Origin: Hymenopellis radicata
Lineage: Eukaryota; Basidiomycota; Agaricomycetes; Agaricales; Physalacriaceae
Length of the DNA stretch: 64,000 bases
Assembly: GCA_015501595.1 (NCBI GenBank)
Contig: JADNRX010000237.1
Location: 22,721-86,720 of the forward strand
Direction of reading: 5' to 3'
Position 1 is the stretch's first letter. Each line of letters opens with the position of its first letter. Below, in pieces: positions 32,965 to 45,945 of the stretch. The translations under genes were made by a program, and so were the position numbers. The notes beneath the pieces were generated by a model. It ran no database searches and was not told the DNA's origin. It saw only the letters and a list, made by a program, of their open reading frames with translations.

Positions 32965-34119
32965 GTGGAATGGGATCAACAAAACTCGCCTGAGTCTCTA
33001 TCCATCGATCTATCATCGTCAATGGACGACGACAGCTCATTTCCATTGGCAGAACTCCCGCTCGACCTCGTTCGCGATATTCTTGAACTCGCCGCCTTTA
33101 CAAACGGGTTCAATTGTTGTCTCGTGTCAAAGACCGTTCGAAAATGGTAGGCAGTCCCTACAGTGCTGCCGCTGCGTGCATATTAACAGCACGTCTACAG
33201 GGTGGAACATTTTCTATATCAACACGTTTATCTGGACACTGAAGAGAGGTTGCAAATGTTTCATTCCGGGATAACTTCCCGAAACGACCCCTCCTTCTTC
33301 GCGCAGAACGTGAAAGTGCTCTGCTTTAATCCCCGCATATCGACTGCTCGTTTCGATGCCTCCGAGTCTACAATCGCACAGGTGCTCACGAGTTGCTCCG
33401 GCATTACCACGTATGGATACTGGGCAATCTCGAACGCTCTGCATATGATGCTTTCCCCTTTACAGGCGCCAAAGGCTCGCATCAGGCGCCTCTCGCTCTA
33501 TGACCCGTTGAGGTCTGAAATCACCATCTTTCCCCGCTCCATCACGCACCTTCACCTTTCTTTCATGTCCCCCTCCCGGGGGGAATGGCACAATCTCTTT
33601 GCGTCCCAGTCCTCTGAACTATGGAAACATCTTCCCTCTTTAACTCATCTATGGCTTAATCCCGTGACTCTTGATGCTTTGAAGCCAACGGGCTACATCT
33701 CCTGTCTTTTATCTCGTGCTCCTACGAGATTGAGCCTGTTGATTGGCGAACTACTTGTTTATCCCTGTGTTTACGAAACGATGAACGAGTTAAAGAGACT
33801 CGAAGAGGAAGACATACGGTTTGTGGCCATTTCGGGAGTATTCGACAGGCAACGGGGCGTCGAGGACTCGCCCCTCATTCTGAAACTCCCCTCTTACCAG
33901 CACAATCTTTCGCTCGGCTATGAGGACACCATGTGGGAGTGTGCAGAGCGGTTTTCATGGGCAAGGAAGGGAAGATCGTCAGGTAACCAGCCTTCTCAGC
34001 TGAGAACTCGACCAAAAGAAGCGCCTCCTATCCATTCCACGAGTCGAACGTTCTTCCGACACAGGTTTCCCGTGTACACATACGTTGTGTATCTCGCACC
34101 GCGTCCAATTCACACATGA
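32965..34119 (+). CDS. F-box protein
   Basis: Exon 1 (32965-33146; an internal Met lies at 33022) encodes an F-box: FPLAELPLDLVRDILELAAF...CCLVSKTVRKW. A 54-base GTAGGC...CTACAG intron splits the Trp codon. Exon 2 starts at 33201 with VEHFLYQHVYLDTEERL, the usual post-F-box LYxHVYLDT of basidiomycete F-box proteins. The rest (about 250 residues) is a Leu-rich helical and strand region with HLPSLTHLWL and ITHLHLSF, probably a substrate-binding fold. F-box proteins link Skp1-Cullin ubiquitin ligases to targets. After MWECAERFSWARKGRSS a GTAACC donor-like site at about 33981 may start another intron, so the final 45 residues are uncertain. Confidence 0.7.
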
Positions 34120-34792
34120 CATACACAGGATTGAGCTGTGCGCTCCGCATTTTTTCCAGGTTTTTCGGCGTCAGCTGATGCCAAAAGCGACTCAGGCATA
34201 CAAGCAATGCTCCGATTGCCAGTTAGGGCCTGCCATCGTCTTTGGATTATACACGCGTAAGTAATATGCGTTCAGAACGCGTGTTTCGCAATCCGCCTTC
34301 AGCAATGTGACGAGATGCGGTGTTCGAGGCCGGTAGCCATCTATTAGTGGCTCAGCCTAAGAATAGTATGCGGGGCGCTTCGGAATGGTTGGTTGCCATC
34401 GAGCATCCTACGCTATCGCGCATGCAACGTTGACTCGAGCCTCAATAAGCGGCCTCCTGTCCTCTCTCACACGTTGTGGACGCGTCGAGCGGGTTTGATC
34501 CGTCCAGTTTCCGTGCCTGTTCCGAGTCATTTTCAGCTGACGAATTTCACTGTCGATCAGGACAATTCAACCGCTACCAAGACACTCCTAAGCAATACGC
34601 GCTACGCGAAAACCGCTCACTGCGCACTGTCGATATGCATCTCATCATTTCACTGCAGGACGTCAATCGGGGAAAATGTGCTCCCGCTCGCAGTCCTGGC
34701 ACATGATCCTGATTCCTATTCTTGATTTTTCACACTTGGGCACTGCCTTCAATATTAATGTCGACCGGGAGGACAGCCGATTGGCAGGTGCC
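34120..34792. other. Intergenic and promoter region of the SPFH gene
   Basis: A + strand frame at 34393-34725 has no recognised domain. CTTAAATA at 34793-34800 just after this stretch is a weak TATA-like site about 50 bases before the SPFH start codon. Confidence 0.3.
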
Positions 34793-34847
34793 CTTAAATA
34801 GGGCGTGAGTCTTCCCAAGACTCTTCCCCATAAACCCCCACACAAGC

Positions 34848-36913
34848 ATGAGCATGAGCGTAGCAGATACCACTACCATCGTTGGCGACCGCGACACCTT
34901 CCGGAAGGAACAGGAGTTCTCTCTTCATCCCAAGGACGCCAGCCATGCTACCACCATCGGCAAGCGCCGTGATATCAACCACCCCGACTCCGCTGAGGAC
35001 CGCTTCGCCACCACTCTGGATTACATGGCAGAAGACCGACCTTTCTTTGTGAAGATCGGGAAGGAGGGCTTGATTGCTGCTCTTGAGAAACTTGACCGCC
35101 AGCTCGTCCAAGTAAGCAGTACTTTTCTTATATTTGTCCAACATACCAATTCCTGTAGTCTGGACGCACCAATCTTCTCTCCAGGAAGGTGAGTTCAAAT
35201 CATCGACGCGTCGTTTCCGTGCATTAAACGTGTTGATCAGAGCCCCGTTACTTGGACAGGACGAGAAATCACACCCGGACAACTCGGTCTCATCAATCAC
35301 GGTGGTTCGCCCAAGATTCTTACGCGTCCTGGTCGATACCCCGGATTCCCTCTCCGAAACTGGTGGGCTAGGGAATGGGGTGGTGTTCGTGGCCGTGAGT
35401 TCCTTTTCTCTGTGTCACCACTCTTTGAAACTCATATTTCGTGTCGAACCAGTATCGGACACGGTCATCAGCTTTCAAGGTCTCACCGTGGTACAAGTAT
35501 CCCAGAATCAAGCTGCGGTTATTTCGGATCCCCAGAATCACATCTTCGTCATTCGTAATGCGGCTTTTGTCGCTTTCGCCATCGAAGGAACGTATGACGT
35601 GTTGTCCATCGTCGACCAAACGCATTTGCCGACTCCTGTGAAGGATGGAGTTACTCGCAGTATCCTTGGTTATACACACGAAGTGAAGATGAAGAGTAGG
35701 CTTAACCCCCACGACGAACGGGACTTTGTGGTGGCGACCTTGTAGGCTTTCAATTTCACAAGTTTGTGAATATGACTTATCCTATGTCAGCCTCGATATT
35801 CCTGCCAACAACTGTGCTATCCTGCAGAGGGGAGACGAGCTCGAACTCCTCGGTGCTGGACAATCAGTGATCACCAACCCGAGCGTCACTCTGCGTGGTC
35901 TGTATACTCTTGGTGAAAACCAGATCGAGATGCCCACCAAGGACATGTCAGTGATCTCTTTGCTGTTATGCTCTAAATCGCTGAATACCTACACAGCTTC
36001 ACACGCGACCAAGTACCAGTCAGCTTGACGATATACCTCAAATGGCAGCTCACCGAACCGATGAAACTTGCGACTCACGGTTACCACACTCCTTACGATG
36101 CTCTCCGCGACAAGACGCAATCCATCCTCACACAAATCGTTGCCCACCTGGATTACTCGTCAATGGTCAAGCAGCGCTCTCTCGGTCCAGACAACATGGA
36201 GGACGGAACTGATCCTTCTTCCCCCTTCCTGGACGCCCTCCGAACGCGTGCCATGGACGACATGCACGAGGCCGCGCTCGAATACGGGATCGTCTTGAAA
36301 GATTTGGGTAATCGATTTCGCCTTCCGCCGCGTTCCATACCTAATCCTTCTCTCCAGCTGTCATCGACCGTCAATTCAAGGGCGAGATCGCCACCACCAT
36401 GGACAAACTGACGACTCGTGCTCTGCAGGCACAAGTCGAAGCAGCGGTACGCGCCGCCGTTTACCTAACCCTTTCTATACGTTTCTGACAGGCTGCTATC
36501 AGAACGTCGACCGGGAGAACAGCAACAAAGTTAAGCAGGAGGAGGGTGCGCTTTCTGTTGCGCGCATCAGGGCGCAGGCGCTCAACACCCAGGCCGACGC
36601 GGAGGCGTACAGTGTCGTTGCGGCGGCGAAGGCGCAGGCCCAGCGCCTGAAGATCGAGGCTGAGGCCAGCGCGGAAGCTACACGCCTCGCCGCCGAAGCT
36701 GATGCAGAGGCGATCCGCATCAAGGCTACTGCCGATGCTCTAGTTACCGACGCCTTCGCTCGGGAGATGGAGCTTCGGAGGATGGACGTGGCCCGCGTTA
36801 AGGCGTTTGGCTCCAAGACGGTGTTCGTTCCTTCAGAAGGCCCGGGCGCCCAGATGGGGAATGCCATGGCCATTGGGATGGCTGCTAACATGGGTGCCAA
36901 GTTAAACTCGTAA
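34848..36913 (+). CDS. SPFH/band-7 domain protein (flotillin/prohibitin-like), eight exons
   Basis: Exons 34848-35111, 35159-35188, 35241-35394, 35453-35741, 35791-35946, 35997-36307, 36358-36446 and 36503-36913 join in frame to 567 residues. The middle part has TGREITPGQLGLINHGGSPK, then FQGLTVVQVSQNQAAVISDP and FLDIPANNCAILQRGDELEL, followed by EMPTKDIFTRDQVPVSLTIY. Together these form the beta-rich core and helix of a SPFH domain. Residues from about 430 onward are an Ala/Glu/Arg-rich coiled coil (IRAQALNTQADAEAYSVVAA...), as in flotillins, ending in a Gly/Met-rich tail (GNAMAIGMAANMGAKLNS). There is no transmembrane segment. Such proteins form membrane-associated ring assemblies; the exact role is unknown. 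All introns are 46-58 bases with standard ends and no lesion was seen. Confidence 0.8.
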
Positions 36914-36943
36914 ACGTTTAATAACCTTCGGACCCTCTTTGTA

Positions 36944-36963
36944 CTCTCTCTCTCTCTCTCTCT
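36944..36963. repeat. (CT)n microsatellite in the 3' flank of the SPFH gene
   Basis: A run of about ten CT units begins 30 bases after the stop codon. Confidence 0.8.
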
Positions 36964-37166
36964 TCCTCTTTGATACCCACGCCGGCAGGAGCTTTAGTAC
37001 TATCACCGTCGTTCAACTTTCTCATTCTGTATCGATATGCATACTGTACAACATCTGGAATCTGTCTACTTGCTACAGGAATTTAGTTAAAATAATATTT
37101 ACCAATCATGTGTGTGGTCGTGGCGGTCATCAAGAAAGGTAAAATGCTAAGGTCCTTCCTCGCCCC

Positions 37167-38520
37167 TCATAGCTTTGCTTCTACATACATCCGTGACGGT
37201 ATCCGTATTAAGATGTCATTCAGACGTTCGGCCAAAGCTGTTGGATGTGTCTGTGGAAGCTAAACGGCACTGAATTAGCATCTTGCTCTGTAGCAGTCGA
37301 AGGAAGAGCTTACCAGGTGCCCCGCACCCTCTACATATGATACCGAGGCAAGATTGCTCAAACCGCCCGTGGCATTGTTGATAACATCGTCTTTGACACG
37401 ACCAGGTCTATGAGAACGATAAGGTTTTCATGTCCGCGAAAATCGACGATGGAGACTTACATATAGTCATTAGTGCTCCCGTATACAAAATGTAGCGGCA
37501 CCATCTTTGCGAAATGAGAAAGCCCTTGGTAGGCCCGGGCGTTTCCTAGATGATCTCTGTAGTACGCCTGCGAGTTAGGTTAGATCAGAACGCGATTGCG
37601 TCGTGGGACTCCCGTACCAGCTCCATCTGTCGACTGCATTTTAGAGTCACACCACCACTCGCCATGAGATCATCCCCGTCGTGCACGTTCGGCAAGTTTT
37701 TGAGACCGTAGCACTACTTGGGCGTTAGAACAGGATACCCGCAAGATTATCAGTAGACTTACTACGAACGATTGTAAAACTCGGTCGTCCCAAGCCTTCC
37801 AGGTGCGTTTACTTCTGAGTGAGAGGTACGCAGCTTCACGCGAAGGCCACTGATCTTCTCGTTTGGTCGCGCCCTTGAGGAAAGCCTCCTGCGCCGCTTG
37901 AGAGCTCGCCTGATCCATGATCATGATCTCGACGAGGACCAAAGACTCGAAGCGAATTCGGGGGAATAATGACAGGGTGAGCAATCTACGACAGCACCCA
38001 TGTGAGCCCATTGAAATGCCAACGTATAAACATGGACACGTACAGAGCACCAGCACCCGACGAATGTCCCACGCCAATGAGACGGCGTTTTCTAAAGTTG
38101 ACGTCAACGCCCGTGCCAAGGCCTAGAAGAAAGGCGTGTAGGAGCCGGGCGTATTCCTCCCAGCGAACTAGCGAGAAACATGTTAGCGAAAGTATGATGA
38201 GGGCCTAAACGAAACTAGTACGCACAGGTTTCGTAGCCCCATTGCAAAATCTCCTCATTGAGCATCGCAGCATCGCCGTGATTGGGAGCGTCAATAGCCC
38301 AGACGTCGCGGATTTTGCCGCCCTTCATTGCGAATAGATCATCGATTGTGGGTTCCCAGATCTCTTTGTGAAAGTTGGTTCCATGGACGAATATCAACGT
38401 GAATGCGTCTGCATCGGCGAGATAGGGTGAGTTGGGCCGCCAGTACCGCTTCACGGTCGAGACCAAGGGATAGTTAGGTCGGGGGTCGAAAACAAAGGAC
38501 TGGGTTTGCAGAGTCGACAT
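37167..38520 (-). CDS. Alpha/beta hydrolase
   Basis: Exon 1 (38520-38226) encodes MSTLQTQSFVFDPRPNYPLV..., then FTLIFVHGTNFHKEIWEPTI (oxyanion-hole HG) and VWAIDAPNHGDAAML. Exon 2 starts at 38167 (FRWEEYARLL) and contains the nucleophile elbow GVGHSSGAGAL, Ser in G-x-S-x-G. Further exons give LLLTLSLFPRIRFESLVLVE, WDDRVLQSFV, CYGLKNLPNVHDG, LSHFAKMVPLHFVYGSTNDY, PGRVKDDVINNATGG, SVSYVEGAGHLLPQTHPTAL and an end at RMYVEAKL. The late GxGHLLPQ places the catalytic His. All introns have GT/AG ends. The protein is probably a cytosolic or peroxisomal serine hydrolase; the substrate cannot be told. No lesion was seen. Confidence 0.75.
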
Positions 38521-39010
38521 GATGTGGGGATGACGCCGAGGAAGAACGCGTCTTTATATGCATGGGGCGCTCCAGTTTGATATCCGGCCACGGGGAAAAT
38601 AGGTGTGCGGATGGACCCACACGGGGACAATGCGCACATCGAAGAATGCTCCTGTCAAATGAATTTAGGCCGGGATGCTTCTTGAGAACAATGACGGTAA
38701 CTACTTGCATGTGAGATGATAGACGCCACACAAATGCGCGAGCCACGAGACGGAGATATGAAAGCGTGTACGGCAGACGAGCACATAATGAGACCAGAGA
38801 AGAGCCTATTTGAGCTTCCGGTACGGCATGCGGTGGAACACCCGCGCCTCAGCTTGGAGAAGAGCTCCCGGCGCTGATCTTTTGAATCGAGAACATTGAT
38901 CCTGCTAAAAAGGGAATTAGTTTAGTCGAAGAAGCCCAGTGCTCTTCTGCCTCTCGAGAACTTCAAAGACCTAGCATTCTCGTAATGGTACTTGAGAGGC
39001 CATGAATGAC
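38521..39010. other. Intergenic 5' of the hydrolase
   Basis: The frames here (38474-38746, -) overlap the hydrolase 5' end and have no domain. There is no clear TATA box. Confidence 0.3.
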
Positions 39011-39590
39011 TCAGGCGTAGAATGTGGGGATTAGAATCAATCGACGAAAAGAAGAGCTGCGGCGTGAGGGCGACCAGCTGCTTCGCTTCCTCCGTTTGTA
39101 GAGGAGAAAATAAGCTTTTAGACGGACCGTGAAATCAAAGCTACAGCCGATGACCTCTCCAACGGAGTTGTGCAATGGGCAGTGACCATCGCGCAAGGCT
39201 GATAAGCTTGCAGCACCCTCGGCCATGGTATACCGATGCGTCATGGGGGAGCGGAGGTTGAAGACCCCCGAGCCCTTCGTGCTACCAGTACCGTCATAGA
39301 GTGGAGACATGGCGCGATCTAGTTGGAGAAAAAACTCCGACCGTTACAGGTTAGCGCAACCAAAAATATCTCGACGGACAATATTTACCTTGAATTGAAC
39401 GTTCGAAACGAGGCAGCGGCTCCAAAGAGGTCGCCCAACGAAGGTGAAGGTTTCGGTACCCACCCGCCAAGTGCTGATGAGTTTCGTACTATGCATTAGC
39501 TCAGTACCTGAGAAGCCAACGTGAGCAATCGTCGTCGGCCATGGCTGTGTCCGCAATATAGACTTCAGCTTTGAGTTTTCCTGACAAACT
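39011..39590 (-). CDS. Unrecognised protein, two or more exons
   Basis: An exon beginning after an acceptor (TTTGTCAG) near 39590 reads NSKLKSILRTQPWPTTIAHV..., with GTELMHSTKLISTW and TFTFVGRPLW. A 42-base intron (GTTGCG...AACTAG) then joins NIVRRDIF to DRAMSPLYDGTGSTKGSGVF and ...SPMTHRYTMAEGAASLSALR, ending IPTFYA. The two halves read as a continuous globular protein, which supports the splice. The 5' exon is not identified and would overlap the divergent PLP-homeostasis gene promoter. I do not recognise the family. Confidence 0.35.
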
Positions 39591-39736
39591 CCCCAAGAGC
39601 CGCTGCATCGACCTACTACGAGACTTGCAGGCTCTTAAAGGGTTGTCCGAATCGGATAGAGCTCTTGACAACAAAACAAGAGTGAGCGTTTTGTCTTCCA
39701 GTTGAAGTTCGTTGTGAGGGGTTGAAATGACAATAG

Positions 39737-40728
<992 letters not shown>

Positions 40729-41187
40729 TATCTGTTGTCATGCATAACCTCAAATTAATGTATTCCAAACCTAGCAAATAGATTGAACCCATCTCACCAG
40801 CTGGGTTTAGGTATTGAGCACTTATCCAATCTAGTGCAGATCTAGTGCAAGAACATCCTATTTCACTGTATTCAGTCCTGAGTAAAGAGATTCAAGTTGG
40901 CTCACTGTAGAAATAGATTATATGCTATATTTATGCCTGACCTGATAGAGGTGAATAGAGTCTATAAATGATTATGATGCGCCACAAACGACATTTCCTA
41001 TCATGCAGGAACTCGGTTCCTCTGTAGGTTATTCTAAAATCATCTCCGCCATGTCGGATATGAATGAAATCGTTCTCGCCCGACGAGGCCTTGAGTATGA
41101 ATATCAGACCCCGACTGCCTCTCCGAATGACGGAGAGGTTACTCTTGAGCCAAGGAATCAAAAGAATTGTTTCTACGGTTCCCGGAA

Positions 41188-42972
41188 CTATGTACGTTTC
41201 ATAATCAGCAAACGCGTGCTTTTCGACATCCGCACAACATCCCAGAGTCGAGTCACGGCGTGCCTCCTCCATCGCCAGCCATCAAATGCCTCAACCGTGT
41301 CTGCCACCATCCACGACTTGGGCACCTTGCTGACAGGTTCCGCAATAAGATGCGTAAACGTCTGCGACGCGAACAGGTCTGCCATGCTGATATTCTCCGT
41401 CTTGTTATAGATCCACTTCTCGTGTTCTTGAAGGAAGAGCGATGCCCCAGTTTGGGCGGCCAGATTCGATATGTGTACGTGCGGTGGCACTAGGCACGAG
41501 AGTTAGAGACGACATCAAGACTAAAAGGAAATGTCGTTACCTGTACTTCCAGTGTACTTGTCGTTAAATATCTTCAGTGCCTCGCCACCTGGGTAATTGG
41601 CAATTGAAGCTACAGTGTGGGTATAGGTCATTGCAGCTTGAAGAAGGACTAATCCGAATGTCCCGGCGTACAAGATTTTCCCCGCCAGTCGATTCTTAGC
41701 TAAACCCGCCCTGCTCGTGATCAGAAAAAGTGCGAGCATACAGAAAAAAGGTACTCACATCCATTTGGAGCTCACTGCAGCAGCGACATTGACCATCGGC
41801 ACCACATACACGATGAACCGCCACTCCTTGTGACCCAGCGCACTGATGATGCCCATGAAACATAATGGCGGGAGGAGAAGACGACGCAATCTCCAGTCCC
41901 GAAGGCTCACGACAAGCAAGCCAGCGCACGACATCGCCATTCTAGGGAGATGGCGCGTAAAGGATACGAATGGAGGGTCTACGCCCCATTCCGAACTCTT
42001 TCCCAGAACGACGTTAAAGTATATCCCCGAAAACTCTGGCCAGACAAGCTGACGCCAAAAGTACGAGTCAACAGTGGTGGTCAACGCGACGGACAAGAGC
42101 CCCGACACGAGACCGACCTTGAAAAGGCCGGTAAAGGTGATCCAACGCAGGAACAAGGCTTGTAGGGCGAGCGGTCCCAGATACAGAGCGACCTCTGCTC
42201 TAAAGACAACAGCGGTAAAGGTGAGCAGAGAGAGGGCAATCTGCACTCGCTTGCTCGATGGTCGAAGACTTGCAGGGCTACCGTCAAGGATGAGGTATGT
42301 GGACACGTTAACTAGGACTATCATTAGCGACGCGCGGAGACCACGCATAGTAAACGAGCATACCTGGAAATAACGCGAACATGTTGGGAAGTGTTCTGCC
42401 CATCCAGAAGGGTATGTGGAATTGGGAAAGCGTGAAGAGGATGAAATAAAGTGCTGCTAGCCGTCCAAAGCGGCGAGATACGGCTCGATGGATGAGGATA
42501 GACCGAGCGCATTGACAGTCGCGAGAACGAGGCGTACTGTAGGCCGATTAGAGAGACAATGAAAGATAAAGGAGGGGCGTACCAGGTCAAATTTTGAAGT
42601 CGCCAGCCCTTGTGCCTTTGCCAGCCAAATGACCGGCGTTGAGAGCCATGCAAGGAGAATGCTGCCAATAAACGTCCGTGGAACAGCACCGGGGAAGACG
42701 AAGTGGTCGTACTTGTAGAATAAGTCGCGTTAACGACGGGTATGAGAGCGGGAGCGCACGTTGGCTAGGGCGGTGGGCTTGATTCCGTACACGAGCACGT
42801 CGTGCGTGGCGTGTAGATTGAAGCTCTCTTCAACTTTGGTATATGGCGCGAGCAGAACGTGCGCCCAGCTCATCCCGAGCATGAGCGCGTCGAGTACGAC
42901 GTTCATGGAGTTCGGAAGGTAGATGATGGCGGCGGCGATGGCGATGATGGTAGGTAGGTCTGGCAAGTTCAA
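41188..42972 (-). pseudogene. ALG12: ALG12-type alpha-1,6-mannosyltransferase, unit 1 copy with frameshift
   Basis: GT22-family ER mannosyltransferase that adds the eighth mannose to the lipid-linked N-glycan precursor, using dolichyl-phosphate mannose. The N-terminus has a hydrophobic start and APYTKVEESFNLHATHDVLV, the family's TKxEESFN-x-ATHD loop. Further exons give KYDHFVFPGAVPRTFIGSIL, FHIPFWMGRTLPNMFALFP, GIYFNVVLGKSSEWGVDPP and LGHKEWRFIVYVVP (the HKEWRF family motif). The C-terminal exons have VHISNLAAQTGASLF and AFDGWRWRR and end ...LLIMKRT. Many membrane segments. In unit 1 the exon after SKFDL is one base short near 42498 (GLSSSIEP instead of GLCLIHRAV in unit 2), which breaks the frame. 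Either this copy is dead or the base is an assembly error. Confidence 0.75.
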
Positions 42973-42989
42973 AGCGGCATCGGCATCCG

Positions 42990-43400
42990 TCTAACCTTCT
43001 CAAATGTGCCACAGCTCTTCACGACTTCTCCTCTCCGGCTATCAGTGGCGAGTAGCAGGAGGATATGGCTACGCGGGAGGTGGTCGTCTCTTGGGTGCGG
43101 TGGTGGTCCTGTCTGTTCGTCGTGTGGGAGGACACCTCTGAGTCGGGTCGTCGTGTTCGCCTCTTCCTGCGTGTCGGGGGTGTTCTGGGGTCGAGACGGC
43201 GTCCTCTTGGGGGTTCGCGGTGAAAGAGAGCGCGTTGATGGCGCTACTCGAGTCCACTCCCACTCATTTAGGCAGGTCCTCTGCTTGCTCAAATCGACTC
43301 TATTTCGCTTTCTACTTAGCTTACGCACGTACTTGTTTTTGAAAAAAAAGGATAAACAAGCCCCCACTCGCTCGCACAGTATTTCGCCTCAATTTACAAA
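42990..43400 (-). pseudogene. Truncated gene fragment upstream of ALG12 (unit 1)
   Basis: MGVDSSSAINALSFTANPQE followed by Pro/Arg-rich sequence (HDEQTGPPPHPR) begins at 43263. Unit 2 has the same start, then LPRSHILLLLGAEMDISTLI and EEKSFVDCSLRESEELPGFE. Relative to unit 2, unit 1 has lost about 20 bases in the middle. The downstream part is different in the two units. The original product is not recognised. Confidence 0.3.
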
Positions 43401-43752
43401 ACAGCAGACTTGCTTCGACTTACTGTCACACATCAGCTAAAGGAGAGGTTAGTATACATTGTACCAAGTAGCTAGACTACTACAACAAAAATATGTAATA
43501 CACACACTAGATGTCAAGTCAGCTTGCGAAATAGACGTTCAAGTCGTGAAACAAACATACAAGTCGAGTCCGAACACCTTACAGTCGTGGTGGGATAACG
43601 TCTTCGTTGAGATCAAGCCTAATGCATACATCAGTTTGATAAGAAACCCACCCGAATGCAAGTACTTCACCGTGTCATGACGAGACCACCCTCCTCGTCC
43701 GACGAGCTCGTCGACAATAATCTCCGCCTTCCATACATCTCCGACCTCCCGC

Positions 43753-44905
43753 TCAAAGTCGCGCCATGTCTAGCGAGTCCGGCACACATCGCATGACATA
43801 TCCGTGGTCAAAGTCCCGATGTTGCGCCCCACATCCGAGTATTGTCACTTGATGGCCGCATTGACGGGCGAAGGTACGGCATGTCGGAATCGAATAATGT
43901 GTTGACGTCAAGTCTGGGAGCGGGTAAATACTCCTGCAAGCGTGGAAGGGGTGAAAGAACTCACCGAATGACACTCGTTGAAAGCGTAGCCATGTATAAG
44001 TGTTCGTCGTCGGGCAAGGGCCCGCCCACTGCCTCGCAGAATATCAGTATGTTGACTTGAGGACGATCTGCGGAATACTCACCATCGTTGAGACAGAGAA
44101 CACCGGGCGGCGGAAGCACAACGAGCAACAGCTGCATATGCAGCGGGGCGTCGTCGGGCGCGAAACCAAGTAGAAAAGAGGCGCGTCTCGTAACGGCAAC
44201 CCCATGAATCGCGGCCATAGACTGCGGGTAACAGTAAGTCAACCAGCTAGGGAGCAAATGGACAAGGCCGACTTAGCGTGTACGGTCAAGGGTACGCGTT
44301 CGTCGCGACACCCATTCCAATGGTCCCAGTAGACGTATCCTCTAGAGAAGGATGAGCTCACGGCAGAGGGAAAAGAGGGAAGGTTTACCTACCCGTGGAT
44401 ACCATCCGACTACGCGCTCGCCGTGGTACTGGTGAATGCTGTACGAGGCCCTGGTTGACTATCAGTCGAGGTCAATGCGAGCAAGTGACGACAAACCTTG
44501 AACCCCAAAACTGGCGGTGGCATCGTTGCCCATGACAAAGATGAGTGTCTAGACGGGGGGTAAGCCAGAATAACGAGGCGAAGGAAGCGTAGAGAGACGT
44601 ACCAGAAGGGCCGTACGGCGACCCAGTATCCATGCAGATGCCCCCAGCGTCGTCGCGTCCGACGTACACAAAAATTCTGCAAAAGATCATTAGCAACCTT
44701 GTCGAGGACTACAGCAAAGACGACAGCTTACCAGAGAACACAGAATGAAGCACGACGGCGCTGAGAGAGGCGGGAATGAGCGAGGGAAAATAAACAATGA
44801 CGGTGGGAAGGAAGGAGACATACCTGTCACATCAGGCAACTCGTGACATTTTAAACGCGTTCCCGACGCGTTGACGAGAACGGCGGCTACGACAACGACG
44901 AACGG
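43753..44905 (-). CDS. Unrecognised multi-exon protein, unit 1
   Basis: The exons read, in order: a hydrophobic N-terminus (IPFVVVVAAVLVNASGTRLK, CHELPDVT), TLIFVMGNDATASFGVQ, a part near YSIHQYHGERVVGWYPR, GYVYWDHWNGCRDERVPLTV, then MAAIHGVAVTRRASFLLGF, APDDAPLHMQLLLVVLPPPG, a short DDEHLYMATLSTSV exon, and a last exon with ARQCGHQVTILGCGAQHRDF ending DMARL. GT/AG introns of 50-90 bases separate them. In the MAAIHG exon most differences from unit 2 are synonymous (for example CCG/CCA, TTC/TTT, GCC/GCT), which supports real coding. The family is unknown. A signal peptide or membrane anchor is likely at the N-terminus. Confidence 0.4.
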
Positions 44906-45256
44906 TATCTGTAAAACGAGCGATGACTGGAGATGGAAGAGCGACGAGTCAGAAAGCGAACTGTGTGAGACGGAGAGAGGAAACAGTGGGAAAGGGAGAT
45001 GATGAGTTTAGGTGCATTTCCATCGCCTTTTATTCCCTTTCCAATGCTCTAGGCTCCATCAGATACGTAAATACATTTACATCAGAGGGTACGTTGATGC
45101 GCGGCCGTCGCACGAGATGAGATCTGCCCAATCTTCGGGCGCATATTGGGCCGCCACATAATGTCGTTACCTCTCGATTCGTCGCCCTGAGCACACGAGT
45201 GTGAAATGGGTCGTAATATAAGCATATAATAATCTAAACTTTGACTTCAGTGAGAG

Positions 45257-45600
45257 TTGAAAGTCAATGGTAAACCCAAAGCGACAGCAACTTACCTCAC
45301 CTCCTGGAATGCACTGGTTCGACTTTCCCGTCCTCGAAACAATCCTCCATCTCCCAAAGCGCCGGAATTACTTGCAGGGTCTGTCTTTGATGGACTGATG
45401 GGCGTTGTGAAGCGGCGTCTGGACTCGGGGATAACGAAAACTTCACTGCTTGGTCTTTTCACTTCACCCGGACAGTTGCAACGCTTCGCGTTGCCAATTC
45501 CATCCTTCTAGGCGCGGAGAAACTCGCCACACTAACATGTGAAATCAGTCAGCGCGAAATTAAGCCCATTGAATCACGGAAAAGGTACGAAACCCTTTCA
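45257..45600 (+). CDS. Small unrecognised frame, unit 1
   Basis: SVFDGLMGVVKRRLDSGITK followed by TSLLGLF is shared with unit 2, where the frame is longer (122 residues, 55852-56220) and reads MVSPKRQKLTSPPGMHWFDF first. Small indels change the frame in unit 1. It could be a short gene or 5' exon; no domain is recognised. Confidence 0.2.
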
Positions 45601-45945
45601 GCAATTCCGGTACACAGCGTTAATCGCGCGTTACCGTTGAATTCAATTCCTACAGAGGCAAGATGACAGTCGTAGAGGCTATATACAGGGTCAATATACC
45701 TAAGGTAGTCGTCAAAGGGAGCAAAACCAAGCGAGAAACACACTTTCACCAAAAGTCTCAGAGGGACGGAGGAAGAGGACGACCACTGGCGTCATATCCC
45801 CGCATCCGAGGGAGTCTAGATAAGATTGCAGATTCCCCAGACGCGTCATAGGGGTACAGAAATCCTCGTGTCATCGATGTGCAGGGTCCAGATGCCTCCG
45901 AAAGCGTCTGACGCGAAAGGTCGTCTTCAGGACGCGTTCTCCACC

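Noticed and set aside
35368..35712. Antisense frame of 114 residues over the SPFH gene
   Set aside because: It lies opposite an exon with clear SPFH motifs and good splice sites; no domain in the antisense reading.
41003..41493. Plus-strand frames opposite the ALG12 3' exons
   Set aside because: Antisense to exons with conserved ALG12 residues; low-complexity basic translation, no homologous pattern.
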